Of a stretch of DNA of 64,000 bases, positions 51,119-62,009 are shown piece by piece. Origin of the DNA: Aporrectodea caliginosa (taxonomy: Eukaryota > Annelida > Clitellata > Crassiclitellata > Lumbricidae); NCBI GenBank assembly GCA_020284085.1, contig JACEVL010000513.1:1017501-1081500 (forward strand). Direction: 5' to 3'. Made by a program: the position numbers and the translations under genes. Below the pieces are notes generated by a model, which had not been told where the DNA came from, made no database searches, and worked only from the letters and a program-made list of their open reading frames with translations. How positions within the stretch are numbered: the stretch's first letter is position 1; every line of letters starts with the position of its first letter.

Positions 51119-51983
51119 CAGTGATGTGGTCTTGAGACCATGGTCTTGGTCTCGAGAGCGTCTCAAGACCGAAATACGGTCTTGGTCTTGGTGTTCAATG
51201 TACCGGTCTTGTTCTTGGTCTTGGTCTTTAAAGGTGCGGTCTTTGGTCTTGGTCTTAAAGGTGTGGTGTTGGTCTTGGGCGTTTTGTCTCGGTGGAGTAA
51301 TTGTTAGATGTTGCTGTCGATATTTGCCAATGATTAGAAGTGATGGTCAGGAACTTCTGAGTTAGATTCGAATTCATGCGACGATCCTCCAAGAACAGAG
51401 CGAGAGAGGACCTCGTTGTTCGCTTCTTACCAGAAGCGACAAGAAAACGCTGTGGCACAGTTAGCCATGACTGTTGGTGCATTATTGGCTAGTTAGGCCT
51501 ACATTGATGCAATTTCTCGAGGCAAAATTAGTAGTTGGGCAAGCGTTGCAGATCAGGGATTTGGTGAACTTTTACCCCTTCTGGAAAAGTGTTTCTGCAT
51601 CCCAGCAATATCTGGACCTATTGAGAGAGTATACTTAGCTGCAGTGGACTTTTAATGCGACCTCAGGTCTTGGACCACGTGGTCTTAGTCTCAGTCTAGG
51701 ACCACGTGGTCTTAGTCTCGGTCTCGGTCTTGGACCACGTGGTCTTGGTCTCAGTCTAGGACCACGTGGTCTTAGTCTTGGTCTCGGTCTTGGACCACGT
51801 GGTCTTGGTCTTGGTCTAGGTCTTGGACCACGTGGTCTTGGTCTCAGTCTAGGACCACGTGGTCTTGGTCTCGGTCTCGGTCTCGGTCTTAGACCACGTG
51901 GTCTTGGTCTTGGTCTAGGTCTTTGACCACGGGGTCTTGGTCTCGATCTTGGTCTTGGAACTTTGGTCTTGTGCACAATACTG
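51119..51983 (+). mobile_element. hAT element remnant with (GGTCTTGGTCTC)n arrays
   Basis: Ends CAGTGATGTGGTCTTGAGAC and the complement of the right end CAGTATTGTGCACAAGACC are degenerate TIRs. Arrays of GGTCTTGGTCTC units flank a unique centre (51360-51645). Near its end (51570-51645) this reads LLEKCFCIPAISGPIERVY. This resembles the end of the hAT C-terminal dimerisation domain, whose consensus is 'iPatSapsERvFS'. The flanking 8-mers ATAACGAT and ATGACTAT match only partly. The element is mostly deleted. Confidence 0.75.
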
Positions 51984-51989
51984 ATGACT

Positions 51990-53125
51990 ATTATGACAAG
52001 AGAAGCAAAACCACATGGACATTTAGTTTATGCGTTAAGTGAGCGGCTGACGAGTCGACTCCTTGCCTCACCCGGTTCAAATCTCATTCCGTCACTTTAA
52101 ACGGACATGTTTTGCATTTTCGAAATGTGCGAGACCTGGGCGTGGCCATTAGCTACACCATGAGTGCATCCATAAACCCAGCTACACCACGAGTGCATCC
52201 ATAAACCCAACAACACTCAACCAGTTTACAACATCCAATTGACCTGTGAGCTGTCATTAAACGGAGTGTTTACGCGTACTACGTAGGCCTCTATGTTGCT
52301 ACGGCTACACGTATACTGGCATGCTTCGCCAGTTTACATGTAGGCATAGCAACGTACGTGTCAAGGTTTAATAGACATAATAATTGTGTATCCATGGACG
52401 AAATTGTTTTTCAAAAGTTTGATTCATGTAACATTTATGGTGATTATGATAGTGATACACACTTTCAAGCCTGACGCAAATATAATTTCAGACTGACTAG
52501 TGTAGGCCTAATACGTAGGAATATAATTTGGAGAAACGTGATACATGTAGGCCTATTAACTTCGTTGAATTTAGCGCGTTTAATCGCCCACTGATGCTCA
52601 CATATTGCATTAGCTCAACTGACCTAAACCTAAACGTTTTGCTTCTGATGTTCATTTTGTACTCGGCTTCTGATGTTTCCCGTTTCAGTGTTCAACTATT
52701 ATTGTCGGCTAGGTAGCATTGATGGTTCCTCTTGCCTTGTTACCGCTTTTCCATTGTCGCAATGTTCTGTTGAAAGTTGAAACCCATCACCATGTTCGTC
52801 ACTGAGTGCATCAGGATTAGTAGGGAAGAAGTCCAAGACTAATATAAATGCAGAAACTTAATTTTCAGCGACATGTTGCACTTCATGGATATGTATGCTC
52901 CATATTGTCCTGCAACACACGACCAGCCTAGCTGGTAGACTAAAACTTGAGTAGTGCCTCTCATCTATGCATGTGTGATTCTTTTTCAATGGTTTGGCCA
53001 TAGACCCAGACAAATCAGAGGCAATTTTGTTTGGTTCACGACAATTCTCTCCCTTTGCTTTCTAGCATCGACCTCGCAGGCACAGCTGTGCCACTAAAAG
53101 GCCCACTATAGCTATCAGATACGGT
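51990..53125. other. No gene; 35 bp tandem duplication at 52150-52212
   Basis: The piece GAGTGCATCCATAAACCCA is present twice, each preceded by GCTACACCA. No exon supported elsewhere. Confidence 0.5.
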
Positions 53126-53129
53126 CAAA

Positions 53130-53830
53130 ACACTTGGGTAACACTTTCCGACCGCACATAATAAACTTTTGTAAATCTTGTTTCTATCACTTCAGGACAA
53201 TAAGTCACAGCAGGTCGGCTCCGACTAACAATAGGTCGCAAACTATAATAACCTATTCTCTTGTCTCATCTCACCTTGATTATGCTAATTCGGTTTTTGT
53301 GGGTCTCTCAGACCTGGAACTCAACAGGCTGTAACGCATCCAAAACTTCTTAGTTTTGCTTAGTGCTGCGTGTCCCACTACGAACAAGCTCCGCAGTCCT
53401 ACTCCATCAGCTGCTTTGGCTTCCTGTTGAATTCAGAATAAAGTTTAAATTGGCCTGTTTGACCTGCAGAGCCCTCAGCACCAGCACACCTTCCTACCTC
53501 AATCACTACTAACTCCTTACATCCCTACTCGTTGCCTGCGATCATCAAGTAGGCCTACACAATAAGGTCTATTAGCAGAGTCACGAGGCAGAACAGCTAT
53601 GGTCTCGCTTGCATTCCATGCCTCTACCCCAATGAATGGAATCGACTACAATTCTCTCTTCGTTGCTCAAAGTCACTTCCTTCCCTCGAAAGGCGGCTCA
53701 AAACTCATTATTTCTCCTTGATTTTCAAGCACTTGGATATCTAACCGCATCTTCTCCGGACGGCTGACTATTCACACCTCAGATTCACATTTCGGTGTGA
53801 CTGTGCGCGTGCTACAAATTTAATTATTAA
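53130..53830 (+). mobile_element. Degenerate LINE reverse-transcriptase fragment
   Basis: In pieces it reads SLVSSHLDYANSVFVGLSDLELNRL, then LRSPTPSAAL, FDLQSPQHQHTFLP and FHASTPMNGIDYNS, the order of a CR1/L2-type ORF2 C-terminus. It contains several stops and frameshifts. Confidence 0.7.
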
Positions 53831-54364
53831 CAATAATAATAAGCTTAAAGCTTGTTGTCAACTCTGTAGGCCCTATATAGCTGCCAAGAAAATTCTAACA
53901 ATGTAAACATCCTTGAATATCTTCCATACTATTTTCTCTGACCCCACTAGCAGATCTTCGAATAGCTTGCTATTGATGACATTGTGATTTGTGGACCAAG
54001 AAAATGCTTTTCATCTTGGCGTCAGCTATTCTTTGAAATATGGTTCTCAAATATCGGAACCCACTACCTAGCTTGTTGATCACATTCCAAAAATTTCTGA
54101 TCAGTATAATTTTTCATGAAGAGGAGGCAAAAATACCTTTCTTGTGTCGACAATTAGGTGTTTTATGTGCTACACTGTTCTGCCATCGAACCAAGCACTA
54201 ACAGAACAGCCAATTCTCTTTAATGTAATGAGACTCATTTGTTCGGTCGACTGCCCCGTTTGCAAAAGAAATATCTGTACTTGGCATAATTATCCGAGCT
54301 GCGTTGCTAGTAGCAGCACCAATACTTTTAGATCACCACAGATGTACTAGTTGTAATGTTATTG
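53831..54364. other. No gene recognised
   Basis: No exon supported before the AK6-like segment begins. Confidence 0.4.
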
Positions 54365-54731
54365 TTATTTTGTATGTGTTTATGATTAAAACTATCCATG
54401 TCCAATTTCGGAGGAAGATCAGGTAACAAATACATAACCAGTCAGAAAAGCCAGTGGCGTCACTAGGGGGGTGCGGGGATGCGGACCGCACCGGGTGTCA
54501 CCATCGTAGGGGTGACACCAAAGTGACAAAATGACTGTCTAAACAAATTTTTTGCAGAGTTTCAGCAGAAGTTTATTAGTTTTAAATTAACAGTAACAGA
54601 CAAAACAAAAACATTTTTCGTAAGCCCAGCTTACGTGTATTGTATCAATTTACCTAAAGCTGAAACTTTATACTAATTTACTTGTTAGAGTCTTCTATTG
54701 CGCTCCGGTAATTGCCGTCAATATTACCCAA

Positions 54732-55323
54732 TTGCAACAACGCTTCAACGTAGGGAAAAAGCTAGAGGCACAAGGACTTTCTCTAAACGAGGAGCACAGC
54801 CACACAGTGGAGCATTCAGTTGAAAAAGCCATCAAAGAAGTAGCAGCCATGTGTGAGACTGTTCGAGTGAATAGTCTGTTATACATGTATGTCACTAAAG
54901 AAGATTTGAAGGTGTCCATTCAAAAATTGACCACTTTCTATGATGAAGTGTCTGAGAGTGCACTTTTAATAGAAATACCAAGACTGAGAAGGCATCTGAA
55001 AGCAACAGAGATTAATGGAATAACTCAAAGATTGGGCAATGCTAGACGTTTTGACATTGAATTCATAACTGAATGGGACTTCGTGTAATCTCTCTCAGCC
55101 GTTTCACTAAGCCTAAAATTATTTCTGACGATCTTTGGCTTTATGTGAGAGAAGATTTTCAAGGCTGAAACTAATAAAGAACTATTTACGATCTACCATG
55201 GGACAGTCAAGGCTTTCCGATTTTTCGATTTTATCAATTGAAAGTGAGTTGCCGAAAGGCATTGATTTCGATGAAGTGATTCACAAGTTCGCAGTTTTGA
55301 AAGCTAGGAAAGAAAAGTTCTGA
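54732..55323 (+). pseudogene. hAT transposase remnant, C-terminal part
   Basis: Frame one (54732-55088, 118 residues) and, after a frameshift, frame two (55135-55323, 62 residues) read as the end of a hAT transposase of the ZMYM1/KRBA2-like group. The second piece has ERRFSRLKLIKNYLRSTM and then DFDEVIHKFAVLKARK, the usual end of the hAT dimerisation domain. The catalytic N-terminal part and the BED finger are missing, so it cannot be active. Confidence 0.85.
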
Positions 55324-55625
55324 TCTAGTCGAGATGTTCACTAACTGCTGAAATGCTTAGGTATTTGTTCCTGTTTTTTTAATTATTTCGTTTATGAGTA
55401 TATTTCCATATATTTATATTTTTAATTGCTAACCTGATTTTAATTGATTAAATTCTTATATTACAATGTTTTAATAAATAATCAGCCAAAATTTCCAATT
55501 ATTTTTCTTCATTATATAAAATTTGCCAATTGACATTACAGTACTGTAGTCATATAATATAATTTTCTGTACTCTTTGAACATTATTTTATAATGAGGCT
55601 CGTATAAGCTGCAGGCACCTTCATT

Positions 55626-56511
55626 GGGTACCCCGTCAGAACGGCCCAGGACAAATCGGCCCCGACAAAACGGCCCCGACAAATGGGCCCCGACAAAACG
55701 GCCCCGACAAAACGGCCCTCGTCAAAATGGCCTCGACAAAACGGCCCCGTCATTTCGGCCCCCGTCATAACGGCCCCGTCATATCGACCCCCGTCATATC
55801 GGCCCCCGTCAAATCGGCCCCAGTCAAATCGGCCCCAGTCAAATCGGCCCCAGTCATATCGGCCCCAATCACATCGGCCCCTCGCAAAATATCCCATGTC
55901 CCAAGTACGTTTAGGTTGGATTGGTGAATAGAATTCTTTGCGTATATAGAACTCGGATTGGTAAAACCGTAGTTTACGTTGCCAAATTATTTTATGTGGT
56001 CAGTTTAAAATGGAAGTTGCATTGCTGAAAATAATTTTGGCGTTAAAATGGAAGTTGGATTTATGAAAAATGATTCGTTGCGTAAATAGAAGTTTGGATT
56101 AATGATAGTTGTCATTGAAAGCATTTAAATAATTAAATACGCCAACCAGTTAGCATTAGACGATGGGCCCCGCAGTCCATTGTCCAGCTGAACCGTCGCC
56201 TGAGTCCTCATTTCAACATAGTTTGTCAGTGTAAGCTTAACAGTACTTGGAACATTGGATATTTTGTATGTGGCCGATATGACTGGGGCCGATATGACTG
56301 GGGCCGATTTGACGGGGGCCGATATGACTGGGGCCGATATGACGGGGGCCGATATGACGGGGGCCGATTTGACGGGGGCCAATTTGACGAGGGCTGTTTT
56401 GTCGAGGCCATTTTGACGGGGGCCGTTTTGTCGGGGCCGTTTTGTCGGGGCCCATTTGTCGGGGCCGTTTTGTCGGGGCCGATTTGTCCTGGGCCGTTCT
56501 GACGGGTCACC
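55626..56511. mobile_element. Foldback element with minisatellite arms, nested in the hAT element
   Basis: Two arms of roughly 250-280 bp are inverted copies of each other. Both read GTCAGAACGGCCCAGGACAA from the outer end and then arrays of CGGCCCCGACAAAA, CGGCCCCCGTCATAT and CGGCCCCAGTCAAAT units. CCTTCATT flanks both sides exactly (55618-55625 and 56512-56519). The ~340 bp centre contains a fragment of the GGTAAA foldback family. Confidence 0.9.
55963..56125 (+). mobile_element. Fragment of the GGTAAA foldback family inside the foldback element
   Basis: GGTAAAACCGTAGTTTACGT, GCCAAATTATTTTATG and TGGAAGTTG-type units match 36508-37009. Confidence 0.7.
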
Positions 56512-57690
56512 CCTTCATTGCCCTCCACGGTCCATTAATATTTACTAATTTGATTTTTAATTATGTAAATGCTGACCTGATGGTAAATGATTAAAATAAG
56601 AAAAAATATGCATTTGTCATTTTAATTAACCATAACCATAACCATAATTCTGCTAGCTGTTAATATCACTATTATTAGCATTACATTCTGTTACATAGTC
56701 CTACTGGAATTACGATTTACAGGTAATATTAGTACAAAAATCCTTATTAAGGATTCTGCATGGTCTGGAAAGGGAGAGTGTCCATGGGGTGACACCATTG
56801 AGTTACCGCACCGGGTGACACCAACCCTAGTGACGCCACTGAGAAAAGCAATGTCGTAAGAGTTTAAAACCTTTAAAGGTCATTCATTTATGATATCATG
56901 CATGGAGTTGGAAGCACTTCAGAAATATCTGATGATGCAGAGTTAGAGGGTCTTCTTTAAAATGTGATAAGTAAAAGACAGGAGTAGGCCTACTGTTAAT
57001 CTATTCTGCCAGCACATAGGCCTACATTGAAAGGCTGAAATTATTCCAAAAGAATCCAAGCTCTAATATTCTTGCAGGGATGATTCATTTGCAGACATGC
57101 TGAAATTTCATCACTTTTGATTTCTGAATACACTGAAAGATTTGATAACATCTTTCCTTACTGTGCTACGTACAGCAGTTCGGTCGATTCGTTAAAACTT
57201 TTTGTTGGGTATTGAGGAACACCTTCAAGAGGATTTTGGTAGGTGTTATACACACAATGAGGTGAGATAGAAATATTTGATTTGACTTTTCAAATCTGCT
57301 TTTTGCAGGTCATCGATGAATTAGACTATTAGAGGAACGTGTTAGTGCTGGAGGGCACATGGTGGACTATACCACAGCTCTTTCCCCCGCAGATATGGCT
57401 TGACGCTATGTATGTGCTATACAGATAGAAACTTCTGTTTTACATGAGCACTTAGAAAAGAGGTAGACAGAGTTACTTCACATTTTAATTTCTCTAGTTT
57501 TTTAATTTAAAATTATATTTTAGAGAGTACAAGAATTCTCCCTGTAATAGATGGAATTTTGATATGAAAACTTTTCCAAGAATAAAGGCCTTGAAGACTT
57601 CAATATTGTTTTATCAGTTAACCTTGCATAATTATAGTGTTGTATTGTTCCAAGAGTTTTATTACTTTATTTAATTCTAATTACTTTCAT

Positions 57691-58010
57691 AATTTTTTTA
57701 TAGCAACCACCCTATCTCGTTCGAGCTCAGGATGTCTGCCCTTTGTGGAGCTGTCCATATGATGTCGGTTCATGGCGTCATACATGTCGAAATGAACGTC
57801 CGCTTGCCAGTTTGCATACCAAACCACGGTGCCCTCCTGCATGGGTCGACTATATTTGCCGCATTTGCTAATAGCATGGTCAAGCGAAGGTTGATCGCTA
57901 CACGGAGCGCCTCTCATTGCAGAGACAGAAGTCGAAAGATGAAATGGACAGGGTCAAAAGCCAGTCCCCGAGCGAGGTGAAGACAATGCCAACAATCTTG
58001 CCTGATTGAA
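57691..58010. other. Unexplained open sequence on both strands
   Basis: A GC-balanced stretch open for about 80 codons on each strand (57732-57980 plus, 57917-57687 minus). It sits between the AK6 pseudogene and microsatellites. No domain is recognised on either strand. It occupies the place where AK6 intron 3 and exon 4 would be expected in the duplicated block. Confidence 0.3.
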
Positions 58011-58069
58011 TGGATTATTTATAATACTAATGATAACGATTATAATAGGCCTAATGATAATACTAATGA

Positions 58070-58071
58070 AG

Positions 58072-58153
<82 letters not shown>

Positions 58154-58266
58154 CAATATCCTCCTCCTCCTCCTCCTTCTCCAGCTCCTCCTCCTCCTCC
58201 TTCTCATCATCATCATCATCATCATCGTCATCATCATTGCCTATTGCTGTAATTATTTTTGTATCA

Positions 58267-58298
<32 letters not shown>

Positions 58299-58300
58299 TA
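58070..58300. repeat. (AAT)n, (CCT)n, (ATC)n and (ATT)n microsatellites
   Basis: Four simple arrays in a row, including about 27 AAT triplets. Confidence 0.95.
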
Positions 58301-58364
58301 GATTTGGACTACTTACACTAAAATAAAGGTAGAGTTAATTCTTCAAACTTCAAATAAATTTGTA

Positions 58365-58388
58365 TATATATATATATATATATATACA
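58365..58388. repeat. (TA)n microsatellite
   Basis: About eleven TA units. Confidence 0.9.
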
Positions 58389-58596
58389 TTAGTACATAAA
58401 AATGTCACTACTCTGTGTAAATGCATAATAAGACTATTGGTGCAGGTGTTATTGTACACCGTAGCTGAATAGGTATGTTTAGTTATATATTAGTATAGTG
58501 TTTCTGGTGTGCTATATCCTACGATGGCGCTACAACTGAAGCTCTTCTACTTGATGATCAATCGATCTGTTCTTCGTCTGTGGTTGTGATCATCGA

Positions 58597-60586
58597 TCAT
58601 CCGACGTGCTTCAACTCGCGATACATCTGGGTCACGGTGCAGAACTGACAGCACCAGATGCAGCAAATATCTTTGCAGATGGAGCCCTGTGAAAACGACC
58701 AGCAATACCATTAATGGGCATTATACTGTTGTTATGTAATTAATATCTAATAGTTTCAGGCATTATCCTCCTCATTCTCCCGTGTTGCCTGCTTCGAAGA
58801 GATTCTTGGCATCAATCGAATATTTCTCAGATTACATGTACCATTCGTTTTGGCCATGTTCCAAATTCATCTGCAATAGTTCATGTGTGCCTAACTGTAC
58901 GTAGCATCCTCGCTCCTACGTTTTGTCGGGATGCCCTTGGTGGGAAACGCGCGGCATGTCCTATGTGCACTTTGATGCATTGTCGGGTTCGAACCAAAAA
59001 TGAGCCAACAACAGTCTTAATAAGCCGTATTCTTAGGCCCTACTCTGACAATAATTATCACGAGTGAAACAGAGCGCAAACGAGACACTGATAGCATAAA
59101 GGCTATATATGCCGTGCCGGCGTGCCCCAAAGGTTCTTGTAAGAAGTAGGCCCTAATCCAGTTACGCACCAAGACACCGCGCTGTATGGAAAGAGATTAC
59201 AAGTAGCTAGGCTAATGTTACCTTAATTGTAGACCATTTGGAGCATGTGCAATTTTTAAAGAAACGTTTTGATTGCTAAATTTGTTAAATTATTGCCAAG
59301 TAGAAACTTGACTACCGAGACCAGGCAGCTGACACGTCAACACGTTGCAACCAACAACTAGAAGAATTTGAGTTTTGTTTATTATTATACTGTTTATATT
59401 GTTTCACACTAGGCTATATGAACCTATTTTCTTAAGTCATTTTACTCACATTCAGACTATCTAGGTCTCTAGGATATTACTGTCTTCATCCGGTTTCATA
59501 AGAGGACTTTGTGTTTAAGTAGAGTGTTTGCAATCTGTTATAAATTCGTGTTTTATTGTTGATAAAAGTAAAATAGCTTTATTGGTTCCTTTGCGAAAAA
59601 GTAATACTCCGTAGCATAGTGAGAGTCTATAGCACATTAAGTGACATTCTTAAGTAGGCTATGCTAAAGTGTTACTAATAAAAATCAATTCACTTTAGAT
59701 TTGAATTAGTTTGCGCGTGATTATACAATTTGATGAAAATGTAGGCTATATCTATATGCCGTTGCAAAGTGCCTGCCCCTTGCTTTTTACGCATTTTCCG
59801 TGCACACAAAAAGAGGTCAAAAAGTTTTTCGTTTTCACGCCAGAATAAATGTTGACCTAGTTCAAAGTGTCCCCCACCTGTTAAACTAGATCGCCGTCTC
59901 TTGGATTTAAATCACGTTGGAAATAATTGCTGTATCTCTACTAGACGTACCTTGACGCCGTGCTGAGCGCGTAGCTTGGATCTCATGGCGACGAGGAAGG
60001 TGTTGGGAGGAGATGGAAGGAAGCAGGTCGACGAGAGGAAGTTGACGCCTCCACCGGATCCACAGCAGTGAGGACCACAGTAGCACTCATCCATTTTCGT
60101 CGCCAGCGTACACAGGAAGCACGGATAACACCAGTAGGCAAAACAACCTGTATAGACCAGGTCACACCACATTTACAGGATAGATAAGCAGCAAGGAGCA
60201 TGTTAACACCGGTTAGCACCACTATAGGAATAACAGCCTGTATAGACCAGATTCAACCAGAGTATAGGGTAGGCCTACGTATACAGAAAGTACAGGTAAC
60301 ATCACCAGGCATTACAAGCTGCATGGATAAGATTACATCAGGATACAGCCTACAGGATAGATATAGCCTATGAAGCACCGATAATATAGGCGAAACAATC
60401 AACAGCCCAGATTACCCCGATCCCTTTTGCGGACGTCACCATTCCAACGCCAAATGGACAAGAGAAAATCAGCGTCATTGTTATACACCTATACATACAA
60501 ACAATGTACGGTCGCTATACAAAAACGTGTACATTTACATTTTACTATAGTTTATATTTAAAGCACTAATCACGCCCGCAATGTTA

Positions 60587-60628
<42 letters not shown>

Positions 60629-61232
60629 GAATCGGAGGTGTGGTCGTACGTTCGCTTGGGAAGAAAAGGGAGTCATACAAAGGCAAGAGTAAAATATAGA
60701 CCTCCCCTATTGAGTCTTTACTATTGTGATTTAAATGATGGTACCAAGTTGGCAAGTGGGACCTTTTGCGGTTTACAGTTCCTCAAGTGCATGGAGCGCA
60801 GGAGCTGCGAAATGGCATAGCCTGCCCGTAGACAATTCCTTTAACAAATATGCAACGCATAAATTAACTGTATGTCATGGTAGGCCTATCTGACTGAACT
60901 TGATATTTAAGGTGCAGCCTGTATACTTAGTTCAACCATGTGTACTAAATTGGATGCAGACGTCCGCAATTGAGCACAACCCCTCTGTCCACAGCTTGAT
61001 AACAACAACATCTTCATCGTCGTTGTCGTTGTCATCGTCGTTTTGACCTGAACTTACAGCTGCCGCAGTCTTCACAGCATCCGCAGAGACCGGACGACCA
61101 TTCTCGGATGTTCTGCGGTTGTCCACGAGTGCTGGACATCGGCTGGTTCTGAATTACCGTGACCTGTTGCTGCTGCTGCTGCAGCGGCGGATAGATCTGC
61201 TGCTGCTGATACCCGGGCTGTTGGTATGCCAT
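58597..61232 (-). CDS. PLAC8 / cornifelin-family Cys-rich protein, copy 2, three coding exons
   Basis: Coding exons are 61232-61058, 60147-59951 and 58686-58597, giving 153 residues. Intron positions and phases (1 and 0), and the lengths of exons 2 and 3 (197 and 90 bases), are identical to copy 1. The N-terminus is a short YQQPG and poly-Gln region without the fourfold repeat of copy 1. The domain reads REWSSGLCGCCEDCGSCC, YWCYPCFLCTLATKM, DECYCGPHCCG, MRSKLRAQHGV, then CKDICCIWCCQFC and MYREL. All domain cysteines of copy 1 are kept, and copy 2 has an extra CC after GLCG. The start is the ATG at 61232, in the same AAAGATGGCA context as copy 1; an in-frame extension upstream lacks an ATG and crosses the shared TTCTTTCAG acceptor (exon side at 61249). 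Both copies look functional; the role is unknown. Confidence 0.93.
60118..60365. repeat. Tandem echoes of the exon 2 acceptor region in PLAC8 copy 2
   Basis: The exon 2 5' end and its acceptor (ACACCAGTAGGCAAAACAAC, CTGTATAGACCAG) are followed in intron 1 by two degenerate partial copies, near 60207-60275 and 60285-60360, at a spacing of about 85 bases. The third copy is closest to copy 1 of the gene (CTGCATGGATAAGATTACA). Confidence 0.75.
60585..60627. repeat. (TA)n microsatellite
   Basis: About twenty TA units in intron 1 of PLAC8 copy 2. Confidence 0.95.
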
Positions 61233-61249
61233 CTTTGAAATTGGTTCAG

Positions 61250-61568
61250 CTGAAAGAAGAGTTCTACACAACTGTTGAAAAGTGCAGTCATAAAAGAACG
61301 CAACACGTCGCAACGGTGATGCTACTATCGCTGTAATGATGACTCGGAGTGTCTGACAGGAAGCTATCGTGAATGTGCGTTTTGTTATGAGCGCTCTAAT
61401 TGCATTGGTCTTGACTACTAGCAGACATTAATTTTATGTTGTATTTAATGGGCCCACGTATGTCTCCTTTAATTCTTTTTAAATTATTAGATGCAATATT
61501 TTACTTTCTGCTTTTACCGTGAATTAGGCCACTATAAGCCAATGCGTGGTTTGATAGAAATTATCTGG
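61250..61568. other. 5' flank of PLAC8 copy 2; no other gene recognised
   Basis: The implied untranslated first exon is not located. Confidence 0.35.
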
Positions 61569-61569
61569 A

Positions 61570-62009
61570 CTTCCCAAACTTTTCAGTGTCACGGACCGGC
61601 AGGAATTAACTTTTCAGTGTCACGGACCGGCAGGGATTAACTTTTCAGTGTCACGGACCGGCAGGGATTAACTTTTCAGTGTCACGGACCGGCAGGGATT
61701 TTCCAACTGCAGGAAGATCAGTGCCAAATTTATCAATTATTTCTCTTTATCGTTTTCGATCACCTAAATTCCTCAAAATTGGGCCTATGTATTAAAATTG
61801 ATTTAAATGCATGTTTATCCAATTCTATGACTCTATTTCTATTGTCCTTTAAATGCTAGCCTAATAAGTGTTTTATGACTTTTAAAAATATAGTAGCCAT
61901 TTCGTGATTCCGAGACAATTTGACCAGTTTTTTTACTCAGTTTGCGGACCGGCAACTGAGAGCTCGCGGACCGGCACCGGTCCGCGGACCACCAATTTAG
62001 GAAGCACTG
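61570..62009. mobile_element. hAT-like MITE (family C), second copy, four internal 30 bp units
   Basis: Same family as 30829-31222: ACTTCCCAAACTTTTCAGTG at the left, GGACCGGCACCGGTCCGCGG near the right, and AGGAAGCACTG at the end. The internal unit CTTTTCAGTGTCACGGACCG is present four times. The left terminus is eroded and no target duplication remains. Confidence 0.88.

Larger units (their letters stand above)
54452..56841 (+). mobile_element. hAT element, 2390 bp, perfect TIRs and 8 bp target duplication
   Basis: Ends CAGTGGCGTCACTAGGG and its exact complement CCCTAGTGACGCCACTG, with a further inner GGTGACACC pair. AGAAAAGC flanks both sides exactly (54444-54451 and 56842-56849). It contains transposase remnants at 54732-55323 and a foldback element at 55626-56511. 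Confidence 0.96.
54365..57690 (+). pseudogene. AK6 pseudogene (partial duplicate), split by a hAT element
   Basis: 54365-54451 aligns with the end of AK6 exon 2 and start of intron 2 (CCAATTTCGGAGGAAGATCA then GGTAACA). 56850-57308 aligns with intron 2, 57309-57462 with exon 3, and 57463-57690 with intron 3. The exon 3 copy begins GTCATCGATGAATTAGA, then has an 8-base insertion that makes a TAG stop and shifts frame. A deletion disrupts the 'FFPERW' region, and a second TAG replaces part of the Thr-Glu tract. Introns are present, so this is a genomic duplicate and not a retrocopy. Exon 1, most of exon 2 and exon 4 are absent. The copy lacks the LINE-tail insertion seen in intron 3 of the intact gene. 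The hAT element at 54452-56841 sits in its intron 2. Confidence 0.93.

Noticed and set aside
52250..52375. Imperfect palindrome (GTTGCTACG / CATAGCAACG) as a possible TIR element
   Set aside because: Arms are short and interrupted and no target duplication was found.
55583..56528. Repetitive Gly/Arg/Trp/Asp and Pro/Ser/Arg frames around the GGCCCC arrays
   Set aside because: They are translations of the foldback element's minisatellite arms.
58006..58326. Poly-Ile and poly-Ser/Met frames
   Set aside because: Translations of (AAT)n, (CCT)n and (ATC)n microsatellites.
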